A stretch of DNA of 64,000 nucleotides from Buchnera aphidicola (Acyrthosiphon lactucae) (lineage in GTDB: Bacteria; Pseudomonadota; Gammaproteobacteria; Enterobacterales; Enterobacteriaceae). Positions 9,410 to 19,946 of this stretch are shown here, one piece after another. The translations under genes and the position numbers were made by a program. Where the stretch lies: positions 248,001 to 312,000 of the forward strand of contig NZ_CP034891.1 of NCBI RefSeq assembly GCF_005083565.1, in the 5' to 3' direction. The notes beneath the pieces are model-generated. The model worked only from the letters and a program-made list of their open reading frames with translations, had not been told where the DNA came from and did not search any database. Numbering within the stretch: the first letter of the stretch is position 1; each line of letters begins with the position of its first letter.

Positions 9410-10138
9410 ATGTCTGCGAATAAGAAATTTATATATCGACGTATTTTATTGAAAATAAGTGGAGAAGTATTACAAGGCGTTAATCAATTTGGTATTGATA
9501 TAAATGCTTTAAAAAGAATAGCTAAAGAAATTCAATCTATAGTAGAAATTGGTATTCAAGTAGGTTTAGTTATTGGAAGTGGTAATTTATTTCGTGGTGC
9601 AAAATTATCTAAATTAGGTCTCAATCGAGTTTCTGCTGATCATATTGGTATATTGTCAACAGTTATTAATAGTTTAGCTATGAGAGATACAATAAATTCA
9701 ATTTCTTCTATTAAGACTTGTTTGATGTCCGCAGTACCATTAAATGGTATTTGCGAAATATACAGTTCTGAACGAGCAATAAATTTGTTATCTAATAATT
9801 TTATTATAATTTTTGCTGCTGGAACAGGTAATCCTTTTTTTACAACGGATTCAGCCGCTTGTTTACGTGGTATTGAGACGGAATCTGATATTATTTTAAA
9901 AGGGACTAAAGTAGATGGAGTATATTCAAATGATCCTAAAAAAGATAATCGTGCTATTTTATACAAACAACTAACATATAAAGATGTTCTTAAAAAAGAA
10001 TTAAAAGTAATGGATTTAGCTGCTTTTACACTTGCTCGAGATTATTATTTACCTATTCGAGTTTTTAATATAAATAAACCTGGATCTTTATATCGTATTA
10101 TGATCGGTAATGACGAAGGTACTCTTATTACTAGATAA
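9410..10138 (+). CDS. pyrH: uridylate kinase (UMP kinase)
   Basis: PyrH phosphorylates UMP to UDP, the first nucleotide-specific step of pyrimidine nucleotide supply. The product is 242 residues (E. coli 241) of the amino-acid-kinase fold. The N-terminal glycine loop [20 protein letters not shown], the UMP-binding [13 protein letters not shown] and the ATP-side [14 protein letters not shown] are all visible. It lies 50 nt after tsf and is followed 79 nt later by frr, preserving the E. coli order. Confidence 0.97.
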   Translation: MSANKKFIYRRILLKISGEVLQGVNQFGIDINALKRIAKEIQSIVEIGIQVGLVIGSGNLFRGAKLSKLGLNRVSADHIGILSTVINSLAMRDTINSISSIKTCLMSAVPLNGICEIYSSERAINLLSNNFIIIFAAGTGNPFFTTDSAACLRGIETESDIILKGTKVDGVYSNDPKKDNRAILYKQLTYKDVLKKELKVMDLAAFTLARDYYLPIRVFNINKPGSLYRIMIGNDEGTLITR

Positions 10139-10217
10139 ATTTTTTAAAAATTTTAATAGTATATATTTTATAAAACGATATTTTATTAAGTTAAGAATAT
10201 ATTATATAGGTAATCAT

Positions 10218-10775
10218 GTGATTAATCAGATTAATATAAAGGCTCGTGAACGAATGGAAATATGTATTCAAACATTTCAGAATAATATTAATAATATTAA
10301 AACTGGTCGAGCATCACCAACATTACTTCATAATATTTATATTGAATATTTTGGTTCTAAGACCTCTTTACGTCAAGTATCTAATATAATAGTTGAAGAT
10401 TCTCATACTCTCAAAATTAATGTTTTTGATAATTCTATTACATCTTTAATTAGAAAAGCTATTTTAAATTCTAATCTTGATTTGAATCCAATTCTACAAG
10501 GTAAAGATATATTAATACCCATACCTTCATTAACAGAAGAAAGAAGAAAAAAATTAATTAAAGTAATTCGTAGTGATGCTGAAAATAGTCGTATTAATAT
10601 ACGTAATATTCGTAGAGATACTAATGATAAAATTAAAAAACTTCTTAAAAATAAAACTATTAGTGAAGATAATGAACATACTTCTCAAATAAAAATACAA
10701 ATTATGACAGATGAATATATTAAAAAAATAGATTATATTTTATCTAAAAAAGAAATAGAATTGATGAAACTTTAA
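10218..10775 (+). CDS. frr: ribosome recycling factor
   Basis: Frr with EF-G splits post-termination ribosomes. I start at the GTG at 10218, seven bases after AGG (10208-10210). This gives 185 residues, exactly E. coli length, and VINQINIKARERM aligns with the E. coli N-terminus. The in-frame upstream ATG at 10110 lies inside pyrH and would add 36 unrelated residues. Conserved blocks are IKTGRASPTLLHNI, SHTLKINVFD and LTEERRKKLIK in the three-helix domain. Confidence 0.95.
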   Translation: MINQINIKARERMEICIQTFQNNINNIKTGRASPTLLHNIYIEYFGSKTSLRQVSNIIVEDSHTLKINVFDNSITSLIRKAILNSNLDLNPILQGKDILIPIPSLTEERRKKLIKVIRSDAENSRINIRNIRRDTNDKIKKLLKNKTISEDNEHTSQIKIQIMTDEYIKKIDYILSKKEIELMKL

Positions 10776-10859
10776 GATTTTTATTTTTAAAATATATAGA
10801 TATTATCTAATAAACTATAAATTAAAAAATTTATTAATTTCTTATAATTAAGAATATTT

Positions 10860-12056
10860 ATGAAAAAAATTACTATTCTAGGATCAACTGGTTCTATTGG
10901 TATTAGTACATTATCTGTTATTAAAAAAAATCCGAATTTATTTAAAGTAATCGCTTTAGTAGCTAATACTAACATTGCTACCATGTTAGAGCAATGTGAG
11001 TTGTTTTCACCTGATTGGGTAGCAATGGGAGACGAGAAATCTGCTAATATATTAAGAAAAAAATTAAAACGTAGAAAAATCAAAACTCAGGTTCTTTCCG
11101 GGGAAAAAGATATTTGTAAATTAGCTTCATTAAAAGAAACTGATCAAGTTATATCTGCAATCATTGGAATAGCAGGTTTATTACCAACGTTATCTGCAAT
11201 AAAGGCTGGTAAAACAATATTATTAGCTAACAAAGAGTCTTTGATTACATGTGGTTATTTATTCATGAAAGCACTTGCTTTAAGTGGTGCTAAAATTTTT
11301 CCTATTGATAGTGAACATAATGCTATTTTTCAAGTTTTGCCTATAGAAATGCAAAAAAATTTAGGTGTTTCTAGTTTAAAACAAAATAGTATTAAACATA
11401 TAGTTTTAACTGGTTCTGGAGGACCATTTTATAAACTATCTTCATCTGATTTATCTAATGTAACTCCAGTTCAAGCATGTTCTCATCCAAATTGGTTAAT
11501 GGGGAAAAAAATTTCTGTAGATTCAGCAACTATGATGAATAAAGGTTTAGAATATGTTGAGGCAAGATGGTTATTTAATGCTTCAGAATCAGAAATTAAA
11601 ATTTTAATTCATCCTGAGTCAGTAATTCATTCTATGGTACAGTATTGCGACGGTTCTTTATTAGCGCAATTATCAATACCTGATATAAGAATATCTATTT
11701 CATATGCGATGTCTTGGCCTAATCGTATTTATTCAGGAGCTAAGTATTTAGATTTTTATGCAATAAATAATCTATCTTTTTTTGAACCTAATTTTATTCA
11801 ATTTCCGTGTTTAAAATTAGCTATTGATTCTTTCGCTCAAGGTCAATCTTCTATGATTGTTTTAAATGCTGTTAATGAAATCGCTGTATCAGCTTTTCTT
11901 GACTCTAGAATTTCTTTTACTAAAATTTATGAGATAAATTTTGAAATATTAATGTCTTCCTGTTTTTCTGAACCTAATTGTATTGAAGATATTTTAGAAA
12001 TTGATAGGAAAGCAAGAATATTAGCTAAAAATAAAATTTCATCTTTAGTTTTTTAA
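10860..12056 (+). CDS. dxr: 1-deoxy-D-xylulose 5-phosphate reductoisomerase
   Basis: Dxr converts DXP to 2-C-methylerythritol 4-phosphate with NADPH, the committed step of the non-mevalonate isoprenoid pathway. The product is 398 residues, as in E. coli. The NADPH-binding GSTGSIGISTL is at residue 7, the metal/substrate site IDSEHNAIFQ is near 150, and SCSHPNW-like and MNKGLEYVEA motifs follow. It is followed by uppS, so isoprenoid precursor synthesis and its use for undecaprenyl-PP remain adjacent as in E. coli. Confidence 0.97.
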   Translation: MKKITILGSTGSIGISTLSVIKKNPNLFKVIALVANTNIATMLEQCELFSPDWVAMGDEKSANILRKKLKRRKIKTQVLSGEKDICKLASLKETDQVISAIIGIAGLLPTLSAIKAGKTILLANKESLITCGYLFMKALALSGAKIFPIDSEHNAIFQVLPIEMQKNLGVSSLKQNSIKHIVLTGSGGPFYKLSSSDLSNVTPVQACSHPNWLMGKKISVDSATMMNKGLEYVEARWLFNASESEIKILIHPESVIHSMVQYCDGSLLAQLSIPDIRISISYAMSWPNRIYSGAKYLDFYAINNLSFFEPNFIQFPCLKLAIDSFAQGQSSMIVLNAVNEIAVSAFLDSRISFTKIYEINFEILMSSCFSEPNCIEDILEIDRKARILAKNKISSLVF

Positions 12057-12136
12057 ACATACATTATTAATGTATTAATGATTTTATTTAGAATTTTTTA
12101 AAAAAATTCTATTTTTGAGAGAAATATATACATACT

Positions 12137-12892
12137 ATGAAGTATAAATCTTCATTAGAAAATAACGAAAAATATCATAAACACAATCCACGTCATGTAG
12201 CAATTATTATGGATGGGAATGGACGATGGGCTAATAAAAAAGGTAAAATGCGTATTTTAGGTCATAGAGAAGGTTTTAAAGCAGTAAAAAAAGCAATAAG
12301 ATTTTCTCTTATCAATAATTTAAAGATATTAACATTGTATGCTTTTAGTAGTGAAAATTGGAATCGTCCGTTATTTGAGATTAAATCGTTAATGGAATTA
12401 TTTTCTTATGCATTAGATAGTGAAATTCAAAATTTAAAAAAATATAATATTAGATTTAAAGTTATTGGTGATATAAAATATTTTGATAAAAAACTACAGA
12501 ATAGTATTTATAATGCAGAAAAAATGACTTTAAATAACAGCGGTTTAATTTTAAATATAGCTGCAAATTATGGTGGAAGATGGGATATAATTCAAAGTAT
12601 TAAAAAAATTATTAACAAAGTTCAACAAGGAGTTTTACATGTAAATAATATTAAAGAAAAAACTCTTTCTCAATATTTGTCAACTAGCAAACTTCTTCCA
12701 GTAGATTTAGTAATTAGAACAGGAGGAGAAAAGAGAATGAGTAATTTTTTGTTATGGCAAATAGCTTATTCTGAATTGTATTTTACTGATGTTTTATGGC
12801 CTGATTTTAATCAGAATATTTTTCAACATGCTATAGATACTTTCATATCTCGCGAACGTCGTTTTGGTGGATTTAAAAAATATGAAAAATAG
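12137..12892 (+). CDS. uppS: undecaprenyl diphosphate synthase
   Basis: UppS (IspU) adds eight isopentenyl units to farnesyl-PP to make the C55 carrier for peptidoglycan. The product is 251 residues (E. coli 253). The catalytic AIIMDGNGRWA near residue 25, SSENWNRP, LNIAANYGGRWDI and DLVIRTGGEKRMSNF (pyrophosphate-binding arginines) are visible. In E. coli cdsA and rseP follow; here a 230-nt AT-rich gap leads straight to bamA, so both were deleted. Confidence 0.97.
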   Translation: MKYKSSLENNEKYHKHNPRHVAIIMDGNGRWANKKGKMRILGHREGFKAVKKAIRFSLINNLKILTLYAFSSENWNRPLFEIKSLMELFSYALDSEIQNLKKYNIRFKVIGDIKYFDKKLQNSIYNAEKMTLNNSGLILNIAANYGGRWDIIQSIKKIINKVQQGVLHVNNIKEKTLSQYLSTSKLLPVDLVIRTGGEKRMSNFLLWQIAYSELYFTDVLWPDFNQNIFQHAIDTFISRERRFGGFKKYEK

Positions 12893-13122
12893 AATATTTT
12901 TATATTATTCATTTTTTTACGTAAATAAAATTTTAATTTATGTTAAATAATAATTTTATAAATCTATTTAAAAAAAAATCACTCAATAATTTAATAAAAA
13001 ACATAAATAACAAATAAGTGTCTTTTAAATTTTATTTTTAATTTATAATTCCTCCTAAATTATAAAGTTTTTAATAAATTTTATAAAAGAAGAAATATTT
13101 TTCAGGAAAAATTATAATAATA

Positions 13123-15525
13123 ATGTTAATTAAAAATTTTTTTATAGCTTTTTTAATATTTTTTAGTGTAGCAGTACATGCGGATGATACATTCATTGTA
13201 AAAGATATTCAGTTTAAAGGATTAAAAAATTTTTCACAAAATGAAGCGTTAAAAAATATTCTTTTTAGTATTGGAAGTCAAATATCTCAATATGATATAC
13301 AAAATAGCATTAAATCTTTATTTAAAACTGGAAAATTTGAAGATATTAATGTAGTTTTTTTAGAAAAAATTATTATCTTTAACATTAGAGAACGACCTAT
13401 TATTTCTAATGTTGCTATTTCTGGTAATCATATTGTTAGTAATTCTATTTTAAATAAATATTTAACAAAAATAAATATTAAAAAAGGAAAACCGTTTAAT
13501 AATTTTTTTAATGATACATTTATTAAAACAATAAAAGATTTTTATGATGATCTTGGAAGATATAAACCAAATATAAAAATATTAAAATTTTTTTCTAAAA
13601 ATAATACTGTTGATTTAAAAATATTAATTAACGAAGGTATGCCAATAAAAATTGAAAATATTAAAATATTAGGTATTCAAGATTTTTCGAAAGAAAAAAT
13701 TTTTTCATTATTTAAGCAAAAAGATCATCATTCTTGGTGGAATTTTTTAGATAAATGTATTTACTCTCCAAAAGAATTAAAAAATGATTTAAAAAATTTA
13801 AAACATTTTTATTTAAATCATGGATATTTTTATTTTAATGTAACGAATAAAAAAATAGATTTTTTTCAAGATAAAAATAAGGTAAATATTACAATAAATA
13901 TTTCCGAAGGAAATAAATATAGAATTTCAAATTTCTTTATTAATGGTAATTTATTTCCATATCAAGAATTAATTAAAAATTTAATTAAAATTAATCGTTA
14001 TGAACTTTATAATAAAGAAAAAATTGATATTATAACAAGTAAAATAAAAAGATTGTTATCTGAAAACGGATATATTGATTCTAAAATTATAGTGAATCCA
14101 CAAATTGATCATGCAAAAAAAACAATAATATTAGATTTTAATATTGATATTCAAAAACGTTTTTTTGTAAAAAAAATTTATTTCATGGGAAATGAAATAA
14201 CTCAAGATAAAGTTTTACGTCGTGAAATTAAACAAATAGAAGGTAAATATTTTAATATAAAACTAGTAGAATCAGGAAAAAAATTATTAGAAAAAACAAA
14301 ATATTTTAGTAATGTTGAAATAATTAAAAAAATAAATCCTAGTAAATCTAATCAAATCGATATTATTTATAAGGTACAAGAGCAGCCTACTGGTTCTATA
14401 AATTTTGGTCTAGGATATGGAATAGATAGCGGTACGAGTTTTAATATTTCTTTTTCTCAAGAAAATATACTTGGTTCTGGAAATTCTTTTAAAGCTAGTA
14501 CTATTAAAAATGATCATCAGAAATATGCAGATATATCAATAATTTATCCATATTTTTTTTGTAATAATACAGATTTTAATCCTAGATTTTTTTATAATGA
14601 TTTTAAATATAATTTCAATAGCATTTCAAATCTTATTAAAAAAACTTATGGTTTTGAAAGTAATTTAGGATTTTTGATTAATAATACTAATAAAATAAAC
14701 TTTGGATTTGGATATACTCATAACGATATTAATAATATAGAAAAAAAAATTGATAAAAGTCTATTAATAAAAAAACCATTAAATTCAATTTTTTTAAGAA
14801 ATAGTTTAGTAGATGATTTCACTATAAATTATTCTTGGATATATGATGATTTAGAATATCTTTATTTTCCGATCTCTGGTAATCAAATACATATTAGTGG
14901 AAAAAATACTATTCCAGGATCTGATGATAATTTTTATAAAATAATGTTTGATAGTGAACAATATATTCCATTAAATAAAGAAAAAAGTTTTATATTTTTC
15001 AGTCATATTTTCATGGGAATAGGGAATATTTTTAATAAAGAAAAACTTCCTTTTTACGAAAATTTTTATGCTAGCAGCTCAAATAATATTCGTGGTTTCC
15101 GTATGAATACTATCGGTCCTAAAAAAATCTATGATAGTATTAATTCAGACAATTGTATTGGATATAAAAATAATAATACATGTGAATCTATCGATTCTAT
15201 TGGAGGAAATTTAAACCTAGTTTCTAATTTAGAGCTCGTTATACCTTTTCCTTTTATAAATAATAAATATTCTAAATATTTTCGTACTTCTTGTTTTTTA
15301 GATATTGGTAATATTTGGGATACACAATCTAATAATAGCAAAAATGTTAATTTTTTTTCATTTTTACAAAATGACATATTAAATGATATTTATTCATCAG
15401 TTGGTATTTCATTACAATGGTTTTCTCCAATTGGTCCGCTAATTTTTTCTTATGCAATTCCTATTCAAAAAAATAAAAATTATCAGTTGGAACCATTTCA
15501 ATTTAATGTCGGTAAGAATTGGTAA
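13123..15525 (+). CDS. bamA: outer membrane protein assembly factor BamA
   Basis: BamA inserts beta-barrel proteins into the outer membrane. The product has 800 residues (E. coli 810). It has a signal peptide ([20 protein letters not shown], cleavage likely after AHA-like VHA), five POTRA domains to about residue 420, and a C-terminal 16-strand barrel ending FQFNVGKNW, with the terminal aromatic of the family signature. The barrel region has the NIRGF motif in loop 6 ([11 protein letters not shown]) and diverged loops. Neighbouring skp and lpxD are missing. Retention suggests outer-membrane proteins are still assembled even though much of the envelope is reduced. Confidence 0.96.
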   Translation: MLIKNFFIAFLIFFSVAVHADDTFIVKDIQFKGLKNFSQNEALKNILFSIGSQISQYDIQNSIKSLFKTGKFEDINVVFLEKIIIFNIRERPIISNVAISGNHIVSNSILNKYLTKINIKKGKPFNNFFNDTFIKTIKDFYDDLGRYKPNIKILKFFSKNNTVDLKILINEGMPIKIENIKILGIQDFSKEKIFSLFKQKDHHSWWNFLDKCIYSPKELKNDLKNLKHFYLNHGYFYFNVTNKKIDFFQDKNKVNITINISEGNKYRISNFFINGNLFPYQELIKNLIKINRYELYNKEKIDIITSKIKRLLSENGYIDSKIIVNPQIDHAKKTIILDFNIDIQKRFFVKKIYFMGNEITQDKVLRREIKQIEGKYFNIKLVESGKKLLEKTKYFSNVEIIKKINPSKSNQIDIIYKVQEQPTGSINFGLGYGIDSGTSFNISFSQENILGSGNSFKASTIKNDHQKYADISIIYPYFFCNNTDFNPRFFYNDFKYNFNSISNLIKKTYGFESNLGFLINNTNKINFGFGYTHNDINNIEKKIDKSLLIKKPLNSIFLRNSLVDDFTINYSWIYDDLEYLYFPISGNQIHISGKNTIPGSDDNFYKIMFDSEQYIPLNKEKSFIFFSHIFMGIGNIFNKEKLPFYENFYASSSNNIRGFRMNTIGPKKIYDSINSDNCIGYKNNNTCESIDSIGGNLNLVSNLELVIPFPFINNKYSKYFRTSCFLDIGNIWDTQSNNSKNVNFFSFLQNDILNDIYSSVGISLQWFSPIGPLIFSYAIPIQKNKNYQLEPFQFNVGKNW

Positions 15526-15685
15526 TTTAAATACAAGTTAAGAAAAAATTATTTTATATAATTATAAAAAATATAAATATTTTGCTTCTTGATATCAAAT
15601 ACAAAATAAAATTGAAATTTCATCTATATTTTATTATGAATTATAATATTTATTATAATAAAATATTTACAATAAGGTAAATATT

Positions 15686-16141
15686 TTGAATTTTATAAAA
15701 AATGTATTAAATATTAAAAAAATTTTAACAATTCTACCTCATCGTTATCCTTTTTTACTAATTGATCGAGTTTTAAAATGTGAGAAATTTAAATATTTAC
15801 AAGCAATAAAAAATTGCACTATAAATGAGCCTTTTTTTCAAGGTCATTTTTTAAACGAACCAATTTTCCCTGGTGTATTAATAGTAGAAGCTATGGCTCA
15901 AGCAGCAAGTGTTCTAATATATGAAAGTACAGAAAAATTAAATATAAATGAATTGTATTATTTTGTAGGTATAGAAAATACTCGTTTTAAAAAAATAGTT
16001 ATTCCTGGTGATCAAATGTTTATAGAGGTGTTTTTATTAAAAGCTAATAAAAATATTTTAATTTTCAAAAATATGGCTTTAGTAAATGATAATGTTGTTT
16101 GTAAATCTAAAATTGTTTTTGCTAAAAAATATTTATTTTAA
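15686..16141 (+). CDS. fabZ: 3-hydroxyacyl-ACP dehydratase FabZ
   Basis: FabZ dehydrates beta-hydroxyacyl-ACP in fatty acid elongation. The start is a TTG at 15686, seven bases after AAGGT (15674-15678). It gives 151 residues, E. coli length. LPHRYPFLLIDRV precedes the hot-dog fold; the catalytic pair is His54 (FFQGHF) and Glu68 (IVEAMAQ). In E. coli it sits between lpxD and lpxA; here all flanking lipid A genes are gone and fabZ survives alone between bamA and dnaE. It pairs functionally with fabI at 43809. Confidence 0.95.
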   Translation: MNFIKNVLNIKKILTILPHRYPFLLIDRVLKCEKFKYLQAIKNCTINEPFFQGHFLNEPIFPGVLIVEAMAQAASVLIYESTEKLNINELYYFVGIENTRFKKIVIPGDQMFIEVFLLKANKNILIFKNMALVNDNVVCKSKIVFAKKYLF

Positions 16142-16173
16142 AAATATATATTTATATAAATTTCGGAAAATAT

Positions 16174-19100
16174 ATGAATGAACCAAAATTTATTCATCTT
16201 CATGTACATAGTGATTATTCAATTATTGATGGATTATCAAAACCTGAAGAATTAGTTAAAAAAGCAGTATCTTTAAATATGCCAGCTATTGCAATAACTG
16301 ATTATAATAATTTATATGGTGTGATCAAATTTTACAATATAGCTCATCAATTAGGCATAAAACCTATTATTGGTATTACAGTAAAATTTTTTTCTAATTT
16401 AATAAATAATGAATTAACAAAATTAACGTTATTAGCATCTAATCAAGAAGGATATAAAAATTTAATTTTATTAATTTCTCGTGCTTATCAAAAAAGACAG
16501 ATTAATAATAACGATATTACTATTGAAAAAAATTGGTTGTTGGAAATGAATAAAGGATTGATATTACTTTCTGGAGGTTCTCAAGGCGAACTTGGAAAAG
16601 TTTTACTTCATGGTCAATCATCATTAATATTAAGTTGTTTATCATTTTATCAGAAATATTTCCCTGATTCTTATTATTTAGAATTATTTCGTACAAATCG
16701 AGAAAATGAAGAAAAATATTTACATTTAGCTGTAGATTTATCTTTGTCGACAGGGGTTCCTGTTGTTGCTACTAATGATGTTTGTTTTTTAAACAAAGAA
16801 GATTTTAAAATTCATAAAATTAGAATTGCTATTAATGAGGGGGAAACATTACAACATTCAAAAATTCAAAATAATTATAGTAATCAACAATTTTTAAAGA
16901 GTATAAAAGAAATGTCTGATCTTTTTTCAGATATTCCAGAGGCACTTATAAATAGTGTAGAAATTGCGAAACGTTGCAATGTTTTTATAAATTCAGGAAA
17001 ATATTTTTTACCTCAGTTTCCAACGGGAAAGATAAGTGTTGAAAATTATTTAATTACACAATCATATAAAGGTATAAAAAAACGTTTAATTTTTTGTCGA
17101 TTAAATAATAAAAAATATCAAATTATATTTGATAAATATAAAAATCGTTTAGATATGGAATTAAATGTAATTAACAAAATGGGTTTTCCTGGATATTTTT
17201 TAATTGTTATGGAATTTATACAATGGGCAAAAGATAATAATATACCAGTAGGACCAGGACGAGGTTCTGGTGCAGGTTCTCTTGTAGCGTATGCTTTAAA
17301 TATCACAGAAGTAGATCCTTTATCTTTTAATCTTTTATTTGAAAGATTTTTAAATCCAGAACGTATTTCAATGCCTGATTTTGACATTGATTTTTGCATG
17401 GAAAAACGTGATAAAGTAATTGAACATGTTTCAGATATATATGGAAGAAACTCAGTAGCACAAATTATTACTTTTGGAACATTAACAGCAAAAGCTGTTA
17501 TTAGAGATGTAGGTCGAGTTTTAGGATATTCATATGGATTTATTAATAAACTATCTAAGTTAGTTCCTTTAGATCCTGGCATAACTTTAAATGAAGCTTT
17601 TTCTAAAGAATCTGAATTATCTAATCTTTATAAAAATAATGAAGACGTTAAAAATTTAATTAATATTGCGAAAAAATTAGAGGGCATAAATAGAAATGTT
17701 GGGAAACATGCCGGAGGTGTAGTGATTTCACCTACTAAAATTACTGATTTTTGTCCATTATATTGTGACGAACAAGGAAATAATCCAGTAACTCAATTTG
17801 ATAAAAATGATATAGAATATGTAGGATTAGTAAAATTTGATTTTCTTGGTTTACGTACACTTACTATTATTAATAGTACAGTAGAAATGATTAATATAAA
17901 GCTAAAAATTGAAAAAAAAAATCTAATAAATATTAATTCAATTCCTCTGAATGATATGAAATGTTTTGATTTATTAAAAAAATCTGAGACAACTGGTGTT
18001 TTTCAATTAGAATCTTATGGAATGAAAGATTTAATTAAAAGACTACAACCTGATTGTTTTGAAGATATAATTGCCTTGGTAGCACTTTTTAGGCCCGGTC
18101 CTTTACAATCTGGAATGGTTGATAATTTTATTAATCGAAAACATGGACGTGAAAAAATTTCATATCCTGATCATAAATGGCAACATATATTATTAAAACC
18201 TATATTAGAATCAACATATGGTATCATATTATATCAAGAACAAGTAATGCAAATAGCACAAGTTTTAGCAGGTTATACATTAGGAAGTGCAGATATTTTA
18301 AGACGAGCAATGAGTAAAAAAAATTTAAAAGACATGTCAAAACAACGTGCTATATTTGAAAAAGGAGCTTTAAAAAATGGTGTTAATAAAAAATTATCAG
18401 TAAAAATTTTTGATTTATTAGAAAAATTTGCAGGATATGGATTTAATAAATCTCATTCTGTAGCTTATGCTTTAGTATCTTATCAAACTCTGTGGTTAAA
18501 AACACATTATCCTGCTGAATTTATGGCAGCAGCAATGACATCTGATATAGATAATACAGAAAAAATTATTATTTTATTTAATGAATCTTTAAATATGGGA
18601 ATAAAAATTATTCCTCCAAATATTAATTTGAGTAAATATAAATTTTATGTAGATAATCAAAATAATATAGTTTATGGTATTGGTGCCATTAAAGGTATAG
18701 GAGAAAACTCAGTACAAAATCTTATTCAAGAACGTGAAGAAAACGGATTTTTTTATGACTTATTTGATCTTTGTATGAGAATCGATACTAATAAAGTAAC
18801 GCGTAAAGTTTTAGAAAAGTTAATAATGTCTGGAAGTTGTGACTGTTTTAATCAAAGTCGAAATTATTTACTTAAATCAATTGATGATGCTATAAATGCA
18901 TCAAAAGAATCTCGTAAAACAAAATTTTTTAAACAAGAAAGTCTTTTTGGTATTTTTAAAAATGAGTTAAAACAAGTAAAAAAGAATAATTTTTTTAACC
19001 TAACTCATCCTGAAAAAAACAAATTAGAAAACGAATATCAAGTATTAGGCTTTTATCTTACAGGACATCCTATTGATCAATATAAAAAAGAACTAAAATA

Positions 19101-19659
19101 TTATGTGAATAATATAAAGTTATCAGAATTAAAATTTTTTGAAAAAAATAGAAAAGTTCTAGTTGTAGGAGTTATAGTTTCTATTAAGTTTAAAGTAACT
19201 AAAAATAAGAATCGTATAGCGGTTTTAATATTAGATGATAATACTAGTCGTGTAGAAGTTGTAATCTTTTCAGATTTATTAGATTTACGAGAATCTTTTT
19301 TGAAACTAAACGCACTGTTATTTGTAAGAGGAGTTTTAAATTTTAGTTTTGTAAATAAAAATATTAAAATGATAGCTTATGATCTTATGGATTTAAAATT
19401 TATGAGAGAAAAACATATACATAAATTAATAATTATATTAAATGAAGAAAAAACTAATATGTTTTTTTTAAAAAAGTTATATAAATGTTTAGATAATCAA
19501 TCTAAAGGGAGAATTCCCGTTTGTATTTCTTATTATAAAAAAAGAGTATCTTTAAACTTAGAATTAAATAAAAAATGGTCTGTTATAATTACTGATGATT
19601 TTTTAAATGAATTAAAATTATTAGTAGGATCAAAAAAAATACAATTAGAGTATATTTAA
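16174..19659 (+). CDS. dnaE: DNA polymerase III alpha subunit
   Basis: DnaE is the replicative polymerase catalytic subunit. The product has 1161 residues (E. coli 1160). It has an N-terminal PHP domain (HLHVHSDYSIIDG), the polymerase core with catalytic aspartates in MPDFDIDF (about 400) and VKFDFLGLRTL (about 555), a helix-hairpin-helix region (GYGFNKSHSVAYALVSYQT) and a C-terminal OB fold. The ATG lies 32 nt after fabZ with a CGGA ribosome site. The E. coli genes lpxA, lpxB and rnhB that separate fabZ from dnaE are missing. Its proofreading partner dnaQ is also in the window. Confidence 0.98.
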   Translation: MNEPKFIHLHVHSDYSIIDGLSKPEELVKKAVSLNMPAIAITDYNNLYGVIKFYNIAHQLGIKPIIGITVKFFSNLINNELTKLTLLASNQEGYKNLILLISRAYQKRQINNNDITIEKNWLLEMNKGLILLSGGSQGELGKVLLHGQSSLILSCLSFYQKYFPDSYYLELFRTNRENEEKYLHLAVDLSLSTGVPVVATNDVCFLNKEDFKIHKIRIAINEGETLQHSKIQNNYSNQQFLKSIKEMSDLFSDIPEALINSVEIAKRCNVFINSGKYFLPQFPTGKISVENYLITQSYKGIKKRLIFCRLNNKKYQIIFDKYKNRLDMELNVINKMGFPGYFLIVMEFIQWAKDNNIPVGPGRGSGAGSLVAYALNITEVDPLSFNLLFERFLNPERISMPDFDIDFCMEKRDKVIEHVSDIYGRNSVAQIITFGTLTAKAVIRDVGRVLGYSYGFINKLSKLVPLDPGITLNEAFSKESELSNLYKNNEDVKNLINIAKKLEGINRNVGKHAGGVVISPTKITDFCPLYCDEQGNNPVTQFDKNDIEYVGLVKFDFLGLRTLTIINSTVEMINIKLKIEKKNLININSIPLNDMKCFDLLKKSETTGVFQLESYGMKDLIKRLQPDCFEDIIALVALFRPGPLQSGMVDNFINRKHGREKISYPDHKWQHILLKPILESTYGIILYQEQVMQIAQVLAGYTLGSADILRRAMSKKNLKDMSKQRAIFEKGALKNGVNKKLSVKIFDLLEKFAGYGFNKSHSVAYALVSYQTLWLKTHYPAEFMAAAMTSDIDNTEKIIILFNESLNMGIKIIPPNINLSKYKFYVDNQNNIVYGIGAIKGIGENSVQNLIQEREENGFFYDLFDLCMRIDTNKVTRKVLEKLIMSGSCDCFNQSRNYLLKSIDDAINASKESRKTKFFKQESLFGIFKNELKQVKKNNFFNLTHPEKNKLENEYQVLGFYLTGHPIDQYKKELKYYVNNIKLSELKFFEKNRKVLVVGVIVSIKFKVTKNKNRIAVLILDDNTSRVEVVIFSDLLDLRESFLKLNALLFVRGVLNFSFVNKNIKMIAYDLMDLKFMREKHIHKLIIILNEEKTNMFFLKKLYKCLDNQSKGRIPVCISYYKKRVSLNLELNKKWSVIITDDFLNELKLLVGSKKIQLEYI

Positions 19660-19868
19660 AAAAATTAAGTAATTTATAAAATTTTTTTTTTAAATAAAAG
19701 AAATTATTTTTTATATTTTAGTCTATATTATATTGCTGAATTTTTTTATACAATTTATATCTTAATATGTATCGATATATAGAAATTATATTTATTTTTT
19801 AAATTTTTATTAAATAAGATATTCTTTTTAGATAGAGTGATATATAAAAAAATATAAATATTTAGAAT

Positions 19869-19917
19869 AAAATTCTTAATCAAATTTTAAAAAAATTTTT
19901 TATTAAGAATTTTTTTT
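19869..19917 (+). terminator. hairpin terminator between convergent dnaE and proS
   Basis: AAAATTCTTAAT (19869-19880) pairs perfectly over 12 bases with ATTAAGAATTTT (19902-19913), and T continues to 19917. The loop contains a smaller AAATTTT hairpin. It suits dnaE termination and is weakly suited to proS in the other direction. The rest of the 287-nt spacer (19660-19946) has no coding or RNA signal. Confidence 0.65.
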
Positions 19918-19946
19918 ATTACTAAAATAATATTTTTAAGAAATCA

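Noticed and set aside
9640..9966. 108-codon minus-strand ORF
   Set aside because: Shadow of pyrH.
10110..10217. N-terminal extension of frr starting inside pyrH
   Set aside because: The GTG at 10218 has a ribosome site and gives E. coli length.
17118..17582. 154-codon minus-strand ORF
   Set aside because: Antisense shadow of the dnaE core; no independent signals.
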